Positions 8,424-15,708 of a stretch of DNA of 64,000 nucleotides are shown here, piece by piece. Position numbers and translations under genes: made by a program. The notes below the pieces were generated by a model. That model had not been told where the DNA came from. It worked only from the letters and a program-made list of their open reading frames with translations, and ran no database searches. The stretch's first letter is position 1. The number at the start of each line of letters is the position of its first letter. Source of the stretch: Actinoplanes regularis (GTDB lineage: Bacteria > Actinomycetota > Actinomycetes > Mycobacteriales > Micromonosporaceae); contig NZ_FZNR01000005.1 in the NCBI RefSeq assembly GCF_900188005.1, positions 248,001 to 312,000 of the forward strand, written 5' to 3'.

Positions 8424-9713
8424 TCAGCTCAAATCGCCGGAGGGCCGCGCCAGCCCGAGGTTCTCGCGCAGTGTCGGGCCCCGGTAGTCCTCCTTGACGA
8501 TGCCTCGCCGTCGCAGCTCGTGCAGCAGCCCGTTGACCACGAAGTCATGCTGCACGTCGTCGGCCAGCCCGCCGAGCGACAGCACGTCCAGCACCCCGGC
8601 CTCGAACCGCTCCTGCACCGCGTCCGCGAGTTGCTCCGGGGTGCCGGCCGCGGACCAGTGCCCGGTGTCCTGCGCCGCTTGGATCAGCTCGCGCAACGTC
8701 CGCCGCTCGCGGATCAGCCGGCTGAAGATCTCCGCCCGCCCCCGCCGGCGGTTGATCGCGGAGATGTCCGGCAGCAGGCTCTCCGGCAGCGGCTCGTCCA
8801 GCTTCGCCTCGGACAGGTCCAGGCCACCGCCGAGCATGTCGGCGACCAGGCCCCGCCCCTTCTCGTAGTCGATCGCCTCCAGCCGCTCCCGCACCAGCCG
8901 CTGGGCTTCCGCCTCGGTGGCGCCGAAGGTCGCATGGAAAGAGCTGAAGATCAACGGCAGATCGGGGGTACGCCCATGAGCCGCGGCCTGTCCACGAATC
9001 CGGTCGGTGAATTCGTGGGCGTCGGCGAGCGTTGGCAACGCCGTGAAGACGACCTCGGCGTAGCGGGCGCCGAGCGCGATGCCCGCCGTGGATTGGCCGG
9101 CTTGGATCAGCACGGGCCGCCCCTGTGGCAGGGGCGGGATGTTGATCGGGCCCTCGACGGAGAAGTACTCCCCGTGGTGCCGGATCGGCTCGACGAGCTC
9201 GGGGTCCAGCACCGCCTGGCCGTCCGGCCCGGCCCGCAGCGCGCCCGGCCGCCAACTGTCCCACAGCTTGTGCACGACCTCGAGCGTCTCGGCGGCGCGG
9301 GCGTATCGCTGCTCGGGCGACGGCAGCTCACCCGGCCCGAAGTTCTGCTCGCCGATCGACGAGGTGACCAGGTTCCAGGCGGCCCGTCCGTTGCTGACGT
9401 GATCCAGGGTCCCGAAGAGCCGGGCCAGGTTGAACGGGTGGTGGAACGTCGTGGAGACGGTCGCGATCAGTCCCGCCTTCGAGGTGACCTGGCTGAGCGC
9501 GGCCACGAAGATCAGCGGCTCCTGTGCGCCGATCGTGCCCTGTGCGCCGAAGACCAGCAGGTCCGGCACGAACAGCGCGTCGATCCGGGCCGCCTCGGCA
9601 CGTTCGGCGACGATCTTCGCGGTGGCGAGGGTGGACTGTCGTGGGTCCAGGGCCAGCTCGTACGGGCCGGGGTGGCCGCCGGCGCCGGCGATGGTGGCAA
9701 GGGTGCGCTTCAT
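8424..9713 (-). CDS. Flavin-dependent monooxygenase, NtaA/SnaA/DszA family
   Basis: 429 residues with the LLM-type TIM barrel of the two-component FMNH2-dependent subfamily. Visible blocks are ALDPRQSTLATAKIVAERAE, LVTSSIGEQNFG, HHGEYFSVEGPI and PVLIQAGQSTAGI. Members cleave or oxygenate nitrilotriacetate, dibenzothiophene sulfone, pristinamycin precursors or sulfur compounds, using reduced FMN from a separate reductase. The start is the ATG at 9713 behind CTGGAGG; the open frame extends 25 codons further without protein character. The nearby SfnB-like and nitroreductase genes suggest organosulfur scavenging (inference). Confidence 0.85.
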   Translation of the reverse strand: MKRTLATIAGAGGHPGPYELALDPRQSTLATAKIVAERAEAARIDALFVPDLLVFGAQGTIGAQEPLIFVAALSQVTSKAGLIATVSTTFHHPFNLARLFGTLDHVSNGRAAWNLVTSSIGEQNFGPGELPSPEQRYARAAETLEVVHKLWDSWRPGALRAGPDGQAVLDPELVEPIRHHGEYFSVEGPINIPPLPQGRPVLIQAGQSTAGIALGARYAEVVFTALPTLADAHEFTDRIRGQAAAHGRTPDLPLIFSSFHATFGATEAEAQRLVRERLEAIDYEKGRGLVADMLGGGLDLSEAKLDEPLPESLLPDISAINRRRGRAEIFSRLIRERRTLRELIQAAQDTGHWSAAGTPEQLADAVQERFEAGVLDVLSLGGLADDVQHDFVVNGLLHELRRRGIVKEDYRGPTLRENLGLARPSGDLS

Positions 9714-9764
9714 CGAACCTCCAGGACGGGCCCATTCCGTACCGTGCCGAAGCCGATCGGCGTC

Positions 9765-9805
9765 CGGACTATAACCCTTATTTCCCATGTGTATAATAGG
9801 TTATT
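9765..9805 (-). promoter_or_regulatory. AT-rich promoter/operator with ATAACC...GGTTAT inverted repeat
   Basis: In a very GC-rich window this ~40-bp AT-rich patch stands out. ATAACC (9771-9776) and GGTTAT (9799-9804) are perfect 6-bp inverted arms, with TATAAT-like sequence in between. It lies ~60 bp upstream of the monooxygenase start on the minus strand and is the probable promoter with an operator. Confidence 0.45.
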
Positions 9806-9959
9806 GGCGTGAGTGTGCTCGATGTCATCGGCAACACACTTCGACGACGGCTGGCTGCGCCGGGCCGGCTTCCCCGCCCGCCGGCCCCGGGAGACATCCT
9901 CGGCGCGGTGCCGACCGCCGGGATCACCGGCGCGGCGCCCGGCGCACCGCTGCGGGACT

Positions 9960-10120
9960 TCGTCCAGCGCTGCCGACGGTCGGCACCGGCGAGCCGGCCT
10001 CGGAAGCCCTCCTGCGTACGCCCATCGCCGCCACCGGCTCGCCGTCCCGACCGACGGCCGCATCACCGGCCTGATCACCCGCACCGCCCTGGAAACGGCC
10101 GGCGGCGAAGCGGCGGGCGG
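9960..10120 (+). pseudogene. CBS-domain remnant, frameshifted
   Basis: Two neighbouring frames together spell a CBS domain: one reads LPTVGTGEPASEALLRTPI and, after a shift near 10028, another reads RLAVPTDGRITGLITRTAL. This pattern (LPTV, bases for paired repeats, then GRITGLITR) is typical of a CBS module such as those on site-2 proteases. No intact start or remaining domains are seen on either side, so this is a decayed fragment between the monooxygenase and PhzF genes. Confidence 0.45.
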
Positions 10121-10140
10121 AGAACCCGCACCCGCGGTGT

Positions 10141-11022
10141 TCAGGCCAGGCGGAGTTCGCCGTGGGCGGTGATCACACCGGAGCCGGAGATCCGCACCCG
10201 GTCGCCGGTCACGTCGATCCGGATCCGGCTGGGGTGGCCGAGCCGGTGGCCCTGCTCGATCAGGACGGGAGCATCGGCCGGTACTCGGCCCGACCGGACG
10301 AGGGCCACGGCGAGCGGGCCCGCCGCGGTGCCGGTCGCCGGATCCTCCGCGATGCCCACGGTGGGATTGAAGAACCGGGTGTACGCGGCCGCCCCGTCGC
10401 CGCCCGCGGTGGTGTAGAGATAGCAGCCCTCGCCGCCGGCCTCGGCCAGCAGCGCGGCGAGGGCGCGGCTGTCCGCTTCCGCCGCGTCGACCGCCTCGCG
10501 CGTGGCGAACGGGACGAGCAGGTGGGCGGCGCCGGTGGACACCACCTGGGCGGTGGCCTCCCGGGACAGGTGACTCGGTTCGAGTCCGAGCGCGGCGGCC
10601 AGCCGCTCGTCGTCGGTGAATTTCTCGCCGAAGTGGGGGACGCCCTGATCCATGATGATGCGGGCCGGCTCGCCCGGCGTCTGCCGGACCTCGACGGCGA
10701 GGACCTCGGATCCGATCCGCTGGTGCATCGTGACGACCGGTTGATCGCCGGTCAGGCCCTGGTCGGCGAGCCAGAGCCAGGCGCCCAGGGCGTTGTGCCC
10801 GGCACCGTCCACCTCGACTCCGGCCGGGGTGAACGAGCGCAGCCACCGGTCGACGCCTGCTTCGCCGGGCCGCAGCAGGAAGGTGGTCTCGGACTGGTTG
10901 AACTCACGGGCGATCGCCCGCATCTGCGGCACGGTCAGGTCGTCGGCGTCCGGAACGACCGCGAGAGGGTTGCCGGTCAGCGGGCGCTCAGCGAACACAT
11001 CCACAAGGGAGAAGCGGGTCAT
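10141..11022 (-). CDS. PhzF family isomerase/epimerase-like protein
   Basis: 293 residues, the usual family length. The N-terminus VDVFAERPLTGNPLAVV and the REFNQSETTFLL block (catalytic Glu45) are diagnostic, as is the second-half EDPATGTAAGPLAV loop. The fold is two diaminopimelate-epimerase-like halves; known members isomerise dihydro-hydroxyanthranilate, but most are of unknown substrate. No phenazine genes are present, so a phenazine role is not supported. It is divergent from the Lrp/AsnC gene 93 bp away, which may regulate it. Confidence 0.9.
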   Translation of the reverse strand: MTRFSLVDVFAERPLTGNPLAVVPDADDLTVPQMRAIAREFNQSETTFLLRPGEAGVDRWLRSFTPAGVEVDGAGHNALGAWLWLADQGLTGDQPVVTMHQRIGSEVLAVEVRQTPGEPARIIMDQGVPHFGEKFTDDERLAAALGLEPSHLSREATAQVVSTGAAHLLVPFATREAVDAAEADSRALAALLAEAGGEGCYLYTTAGGDGAAAYTRFFNPTVGIAEDPATGTAAGPLAVALVRSGRVPADAPVLIEQGHRLGHPSRIRIDVTGDRVRISGSGVITAHGELRLA

Positions 11023-11115
11023 GGCCTCCAGTCTTGACCGCGACTCATCGGGACGGCAGAACGCTTTTGCGGAAGTCGTCGCCGCAGGCCGCTGAATCTG
11101 CGGCAATATGGCCGG

Positions 11116-11601
11116 ATGACGAACGACAGGTCCCTCCGGGAGCTGGATACAGTGGATCACGCATTGCTGGCGGCGGTGCAGCGGGACGGCCGCGCGACTC
11201 TCGCGGAGCTGGCCGACGCCATCCAGCTGAGCGTGTCGGCAACCCGCGCGCGGCTGCGGGCGCTGGAGCAGAACCGTGTCATCACCTCGTACGCCGCCCG
11301 CGTCGACGCCGAGGCGCTCGGTTACGCGTTGCGGGCGGTGGTCCGGATGAAGGTGCACGGCTCGCTCTACGACAAGGTCGCGTCCGTACTGGAAAGACGC
11401 CCCCAGATCGTGCGGTGCCTGCGGGTCACCGGCGAGTCCTGCTATCTCATGGAGATCGTCGCCACCGGCATGAAGGATCTCGAAGCGATCACCTCGGACC
11501 TGGCCCGGATCGGTTCGATCACCACCGACCTGGTGTACGAGATCGTGGCGGACAAGCCGACACCCCCGCTGCCCGGCGAACAGGCCGCGGTTCCGCGCTG
11601 A
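11116..11601 (+). CDS. Lrp/AsnC family transcriptional regulator
   Basis: 161 residues. The N-terminal winged HTH begins LDTVDHALLAAVQRDGRATL and contains AELADAIQLSVSATRARLRA. The C-terminal RAM (alpha-beta ligand) domain is complete: RVTGESCYLMEIVATGMKDL. Such proteins bind amino acids and regulate neighbouring transport or metabolic genes. Divergent orientation to the phzF-like gene, with a 93-bp shared intergenic region, makes that gene the likely target. Confidence 0.92.
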   Translation: MTNDRSLRELDTVDHALLAAVQRDGRATLAELADAIQLSVSATRARLRALEQNRVITSYAARVDAEALGYALRAVVRMKVHGSLYDKVASVLERRPQIVRCLRVTGESCYLMEIVATGMKDLEAITSDLARIGSITTDLVYEIVADKPTPPLPGEQAAVPR

Positions 11602-11779
11602 CCGGTCTTCGTCTCGTGAGTCCGCGTTATTCGGTTGGGCCGGAACCGAGCGCGGGCTAATCTGGCCCCGTCTCTGGCCCGACGTCCGAAGTGGGTGCAT
11701 TTGATGCCGCGGTTGAGCGTGCTGATCCGAGCCGACCAGCTAAAGCATCGACACCCTCGAACTTCGTACGTCAGGAGCC

Positions 11780-12529
11780 TTGGAAGTGGATCTTCCGCGT
11801 CATCACACCATTCGCGACGGCGATCAGCGGATCGTCAACCCGTTCACGGCTGAGAAGCTCGCCGTTCTCGGTCGCGCCATCCGGCTGCGGCCCGGGGGCA
11901 CCCTGCTCGACCTGGCCTCGGGCCGCGGCGAACTGCTCTGCACCTGGGCCCGGGACCACCACATCTCGGGTACGGGCGTGGACCTCAGCACCGTCGCCGT
12001 CGAGATGTCCCGGCGGCGGGCCGACGAGCTCGGCGTCAGCGACCGGGTCACGTTCGTGCACGGCGACGCCGGCGGCTACGTCGCCGACCGGCCCGTCGAT
12101 GTCGCCGCCTGCATCGGCGCCACCTGGATCGGTGACGGCGTCAACGGCACCATCGAGTTGCTCGAACGCAGCCTGCGCCCGGGCGGCATGCTGCTCATCG
12201 GCGAGCCGTACTGGCGGCTGGACCCGCCCGATCAGGAGACCGTCGAAGCGTGCCACGCCCAGCACAGGGACGATTTCGACGACCTGGCCGGGCTGGTCCG
12301 ACGCTTCCAGCGCCAGGGCTGGGACGTGGTCGAGTGGGTGCTCGCCGACCCGGACAGCTGGGATCGGTACAGCGCACCGCACTGGCTCACCATCCGGCGC
12401 TGGCTCGACGAGAACCCCGACGACGAACTGGCCGGAGCCTTCCGCGATGAGCTGACCGGGGACCCGCTACGCCACGTACTCCGGCGGGAATTTCTGGGTT
12501 GGGGGGTTTTCGCCCTCCTGAAGCGCTGA
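11780..12529 (+). CDS. SAM-dependent methyltransferase, class I
   Basis: 249 residues. Motif I is LLDLASGRGELL, the acidic end of strand 2 is GVDLS, and motif II-like VAACIGATWIGDG and GGMLLIGEPYW follow in order, so the Rossmann SAM-binding core is complete. The substrate cannot be read from the sequence. ATG chosen at 11780; the sequence in front (CAGGAGCCTTGGAA) holds a usable Shine-Dalgarno. It converges on the redoxin-like gene with a shared terminator. Confidence 0.87.
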   Translation: MEVDLPRHHTIRDGDQRIVNPFTAEKLAVLGRAIRLRPGGTLLDLASGRGELLCTWARDHHISGTGVDLSTVAVEMSRRRADELGVSDRVTFVHGDAGGYVADRPVDVAACIGATWIGDGVNGTIELLERSLRPGGMLLIGEPYWRLDPPDQETVEACHAQHRDDFDDLAGLVRRFQRQGWDVVEWVLADPDSWDRYSAPHWLTIRRWLDENPDDELAGAFRDELTGDPLRHVLRREFLGWGVFALLKR

Positions 12530-12553
12530 TCGGACCGGGCGGCAAGCCGAGAC

Positions 12554-13198
12554 CTACGGGCGGGAGCCCCGGCCAGCATCGTGACCGGGGCTCCTGAGCC
12601 GCGATTGCCGGTTGATCTCGCGAACCGCGGCGAGGATCCGGTGCGGCTCGGTGCGGGTCGACCAGTCGGCGTGCACCTCGGCGAACCGGACGATCCCACC
12701 ACGGTCGGCGACGACGACGGCGGCGAACGGCAGCACCGAACGTCCCGTGCCGAGAACCGAGCCGGCGCCGGGGCTGTTGAAGCCGATGTTGAACGCGTCG
12801 ATCAGGGTGTGCCGGGCGTCCGAGGCGACGAAGAAGTCGAGATCCTGGCGCCGTTTGACGGCCTCCAGACGGGCCGGCACCTGCGGGCTGACGGCCACCA
12901 GGTGGGCGTCGAGTTCGGTCAGTGCCGGCGCGAGGCAGTCCCGGTAGTCGCGCAGAGCGGCATCGCACGGGGCCGAGGTTGCATGCCGGAAGAAGGCGAG
13001 CACGACGGGCCCGGTGTCGCGTAGCCGGTTCAGGTGGATCGGGCCGAGATCGACCTCGACCAGCGGGAGGTCCGGCAGCCGGTCGCCGGCCGCGACCATC
13101 CGGTTCCAGATCGCGTTGCTTTCGAACTGAAGCCGGAACGCTTGGTCGTCGAGCCTGTGCTGGACCAGCCGGCCGGCGTCGCGGAGGTTGGTCGTCAT
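12554..13198 (-). CDS. Peroxiredoxin-like (AhpC/TSA fold) protein lacking the first cysteine
   Basis: 214 residues from the ATG at 13198 behind GTGGAGCG; a second ATG 27 bp upstream has a weaker context. The thioredoxin-fold core reads PVVLAFFRHATSAPCDAALR. In peroxiredoxin-like relatives this place is FYRGxWCPYC; here the first Cys position is Ser and only the second Cys is kept, so ordinary peroxidase chemistry is doubtful. The family often sits with flavin-dependent sulfur enzymes. The upstream promoter region (13199-13298) is unusually AT-rich, with a TATATAT element. Confidence 0.75.
   Translation of the reverse strand: MTTNLRDAGRLVQHRLDDQAFRLQFESNAIWNRMVAAGDRLPDLPLVEVDLGPIHLNRLRDTGPVVLAFFRHATSAPCDAALRDYRDCLAPALTELDAHLVAVSPQVPARLEAVKRRQDLDFFVASDARHTLIDAFNIGFNSPGAGSVLGTGRSVLPFAAVVVADRGGIVRFAEVHADWSTRTEPHRILAAVREINRQSRLRSPGHDAGRGSRP
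12563..12594. terminator. Strong hairpin between convergent genes
   Basis: GGAGCCCCGG (12563-12572) and CCGGGGCTCC (12585-12594) are perfect 10-bp arms around a 12-nt loop. The hairpin falls inside the last codons of the redoxin-like gene and 34 bp after the methyltransferase stop, so it can act as a bidirectional terminator. Confidence 0.65.
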
Positions 13199-13298
13199 CG
13201 TGCGCTCCACTTCGTCAAGGTGCATCGATGACCAGAATACATATATAACCCGTAGGATTAATAGACTGCCCGAGCTGCTGTTACCTATCGTGCCGACG

Positions 13299-14351
13299 TC
13301 AGCGGGCCAGTTCGGCCAGCTGGGTGCGCCGTACGTCGGGGCTCTGCCCCTGGACCAGCACGAACAGTGCGGACCGGGCATGCAGTTGGGCCGTGTCGTC
13401 GCCGGCCAGACCGCGCCCGGCCCGCGCGACCACCAGGGCCCGGGTCAGCGTCGCCAGGGCCTCGCCGCTGGCGGTCTTGGCGGCCAGGCGCTCCTCGAGG
13501 CGGTGGCGGCCACCGCCGGCGGCGGCCGCCTCGTCGGCGAGCGCGTACGCGGTCTCCCGGAGCCGCGCCACCCGCGGCTCCCAGGTAGTGGCGACCGCCT
13601 GGACCAGCGGATCCGGGGTCTCCGCCAGCTCGCGCAGCACGGTGGCGGCCAGCCCGAAGTGGTGGGCGCGCGCGTCACTGGCGGTGGCCAGGTCGTCGAA
13701 GCGGGTCTGCTCCAGCGACTGTCGCGAGATCACGTGCCGGTCCGGGATCGGGATCCGGTCGAGGATCACCCGCTCGGTCCGGCTGCCGGTGACGGCGGCC
13801 AGGTCGAGCGGGGCGCCCACCCGGAGCCCCGCGCCGGGCTCCACCAGGGCGGTCACCACCGTCTCGGTGTCCTTCTCGACCGCGGACACGGCCAGGGCGG
13901 TGTGCAGGCCCCAGCCGCTGACCCAGGAGATGGTCCCGTCGAAGATCCATCCGTCGTCGGTCCGGATGGCTTCGATGTAACGGCGGGGGAAGCTGCGTAC
14001 GTCGCTGACGCCGGCGCCGAGCAGAGCCTCGCCGGTGAGGACCCGGCGGCCGAGGCCGGGCAGTGGGAGCCCCGATCCGGCGAGCCCGACCAGACGGCCG
14101 GCCAGCACGGCGTGCTGGGCCCAGACCAGCCAGGTGTTGAGGCAGCCGCCCGCGATGATCTCGTGGATCTGGCGGTCGGTCGCGCTGTCGACGGCCAGCC
14201 CGCCGTACTCGGTGGGGGACCGGTGGTTGAGCAGGCCGAGGTCGCGCAGTTCGGCGATGCGGCGTGCGGTGACGCCCTCCCGATCGGTGCGCAGGGCGGC
14301 CGGGCGCAGCTCCCGCTCAGCGTAGTCTCGGACCTTTTGTACTAAGTCCAT
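13299..14351 (-). CDS. Acyl-CoA dehydrogenase-fold oxidoreductase, SfnB/DszC-like
   Basis: 350 residues with an acyl-CoA dehydrogenase fold (N-terminal helices, ALLGAGVSDVRSFP beta region, C-terminal four-helix part). It lacks the YEGTNQ-type catalytic segment of true acyl-CoA dehydrogenases and is more like the flavin-dependent monooxygenases of organosulfur metabolism (SfnB, DszC). Start at the ATG at 14351. A 52-residue gene lies 19 bp upstream on the same strand. Together with the NtaA/DszA-type monooxygenase and a flavin reductase-like nitroreductase it suggests desulfurisation (inference). Confidence 0.72.
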   Translation of the reverse strand: MDLVQKVRDYAERELRPAALRTDREGVTARRIAELRDLGLLNHRSPTEYGGLAVDSATDRQIHEIIAGGCLNTWLVWAQHAVLAGRLVGLAGSGLPLPGLGRRVLTGEALLGAGVSDVRSFPRRYIEAIRTDDGWIFDGTISWVSGWGLHTALAVSAVEKDTETVVTALVEPGAGLRVGAPLDLAAVTGSRTERVILDRIPIPDRHVISRQSLEQTRFDDLATASDARAHHFGLAATVLRELAETPDPLVQAVATTWEPRVARLRETAYALADEAAAAGGGRHRLEERLAAKTASGEALATLTRALVVARAGRGLAGDDTAQLHARSALFVLVQGQSPDVRRTQLAELAR

Positions 14352-14370
14352 AGGACCGTAATCTACGGAT

Positions 14371-14529
14371 CTAGTAGATTTTGCGCCAGTCGCCCTCGAG
14401 CTCAGCGTTGTACCGGCGCCGGAGCACCGCCTCGGTGTGCTCCGGAGTGCCGGGCTCGAGCGGGAGCTCGGCAAGACCCATCAGGGCCTCGGACAACGCG
14501 TCGAGGAGCCGTTCGATTCTCGGCTTCAT
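14371..14529 (-). CDS. Small 52-residue protein upstream of the SfnB-like gene
   Basis: Starts MKPRIERLLDALSEALMGLA at the ATG at 14529 and ends GDWRKIY. It is mostly helical and acidic, with RRRYNAELEGDW near the C-terminus, and no cysteines. The frame is open upstream to a GTG at 14625, but that extension (Pro/Thr/Arg-rich) does not look coding; AGGAT precedes the ATG. Only 19 bp separate it from the SfnB-like gene, so it is probably its operon partner. Family not recognised. Confidence 0.6.
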   Translation of the reverse strand: MKPRIERLLDALSEALMGLAELPLEPGTPEHTEAVLRRRYNAELEGDWRKIY

Positions 14530-14674
14530 CGATCCTGTCCGCGCTCGCCGCGAAGGCTGAAGGCGCCGCGGTGAATGGGTGGTGGGGGTATGCCCGGGGA
14601 TGGACGAGAGAAGTCTGAGGTTCACGGTTCGCTCCTGCCCTGACGCAAGGAAGGTGTCTCAGGTCACGAGCCAT

Positions 14675-14715
14675 ATCCTAGTACTCCTATGGTGAATAAA
14701 GGAAAGATGACGGTG
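14675..14715 (-). promoter_or_regulatory. Promoter region of the SfnB-like operon
   Basis: An AT-rich stretch with TAGGAT (-10-like, minus strand) and CCATAGGA at 14685-14692 (minus). The same CC(A/G)TAGGA word recurs at 13250-13257 upstream of the redoxin-like gene and at 14348-14355 over the SfnB-like start codon. About 145 nt of leader separates this region from the 52-residue gene. Confidence 0.4.
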
Positions 14716-14788
14716 CGCTCCCGTGGCGGCCCCTCGTAATCGTTGTGAATCGATCCCTCCGGCGGACGCCGGGCAGAACGGAGAAGTG

Positions 14789-15621
14789 ATGTCTGACCTG
14801 CGAAGTCCCGCCGCCGATCGCTACGGCGACCCGACGGTCGACCTGGCCGCGCCCAACGACGTCCTGCGGCTGCAACTCGCGCACCGCTCGGTGCGCCGAT
14901 TCGGCCCCCGCGACGTCACCGAGCGGGAGTTGGCCACCCTGATCGCGGCCGCCCAGTCCGCGCCCACCTCGTCCAACCTGCAACCGTGGAGCGTGGTCGC
15001 GGTCCGCGATCCCCAGCGCAAGGCCCGGCTCGCGACGCTCGCCGGCAACCAGGCGTTCGTGGCCCAGGCACCCCTGTTCCTGGTCTGGCTGGCCGATTCC
15101 TGGTCTGGCTGGCCGACCTCGGCCGGGCCCGCCGGCTGGCCCGGCGCACCGGGGTCGAGGTCGGCGCCGCCGACTACCTGGAGACGACCATCATCGGCTT
15201 CGTCGACACCGCCCTCGCGGCCCAGAACACCGTGCTGGCCGCCCGGTCGCTCGGCCTCGGCTCCGTCTTCGTCGGCGCGATCCGCAACCGGCCGGTGGAG
15301 GTCGCGGCGGAGCTGAACCTGCCGCCGCACGTGGTCGCGGCCTTCGGCCTGGCCGTCGGCGAACCCGACCCGAGCGAGAACGCCGGCATCAAGCCGCGGT
15401 TGCCGCAGGCCGCGGTGCTGCACCGGGAGACGTACGACGTGGACGGAGCGGATGCGCACATTCCCGTGTACGACGAACGCCTGACCGCCTACAACGAGCG
15501 GTTCGGACTGACCGGTGACTGGAGCAGCCGCGTGCTCGCCCGCCTGCGCGGCCCGGAGTCGATGGGCGGCCGCCACCGGCTCCGCGAGATCCTGCTCCGG
15601 CTCGGCCTGCCCTCGCGCTGA
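14789..15621 (+). pseudogene. NfsA/FRP-type NAD(P)H flavin nitroreductase, frameshifted by a 20-bp duplication
   Basis: From the ATG at 14789 (behind GGAGAAG) the frame reads a nitroreductase: LAHRSVRRFGPRDVTERELA and AQSAPTSSNLQPWSVVAV. At 15077-15116 a perfect 20-bp tandem duplication shifts the frame; in the new frame the protein continues LGRARRLARRTG, IGFVDTALAAQNTVLAARSL, GSVFVGAIRN and IKPRLPQAAVLHRETY to 15621. Removing one repeat unit restores a 270-residue enzyme of normal length, with FMN-binding blocks in the right order. Either a real loss-of-function (possibly reversible) mutation or an assembly error. A flavin reductase would supply the neighbouring monooxygenases. Confidence 0.88.
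15077..15116 (+). repeat. Perfect 20-bp tandem duplication inside the nitroreductase gene
   Basis: TTCCTGGTCTGGCTGGCCGA occurs at 15077-15096 and again, without any mismatch, at 15097-15116. Because 20 is not a multiple of three it breaks the reading frame; each unit encodes FLVWLAD. Confidence 0.97.
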
Positions 15622-15708
15622 GCCGGCTCCGATGGCGCCAACTGTCTGGGGCGTTGATCCGTCACCACCGCCCTCGGGGCCGGCAGGCTGATCACCGGAT
15701 GCGTCGGC

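Noticed and set aside
10141..11022. Phenazine biosynthesis because of the PhzF-like protein
   Set aside because: No other phenazine gene is present, and PhzF homologues are widespread outside that pathway.
14560..14674. Leader peptide MARDLRHLPCVRAGANREP before the 52-residue gene, or a SAM/sulfur riboswitch
   Set aside because: The ATG abuts the probable -10 box, the frame has no early stop, and the leader does not match a riboswitch consensus that I could recognise.
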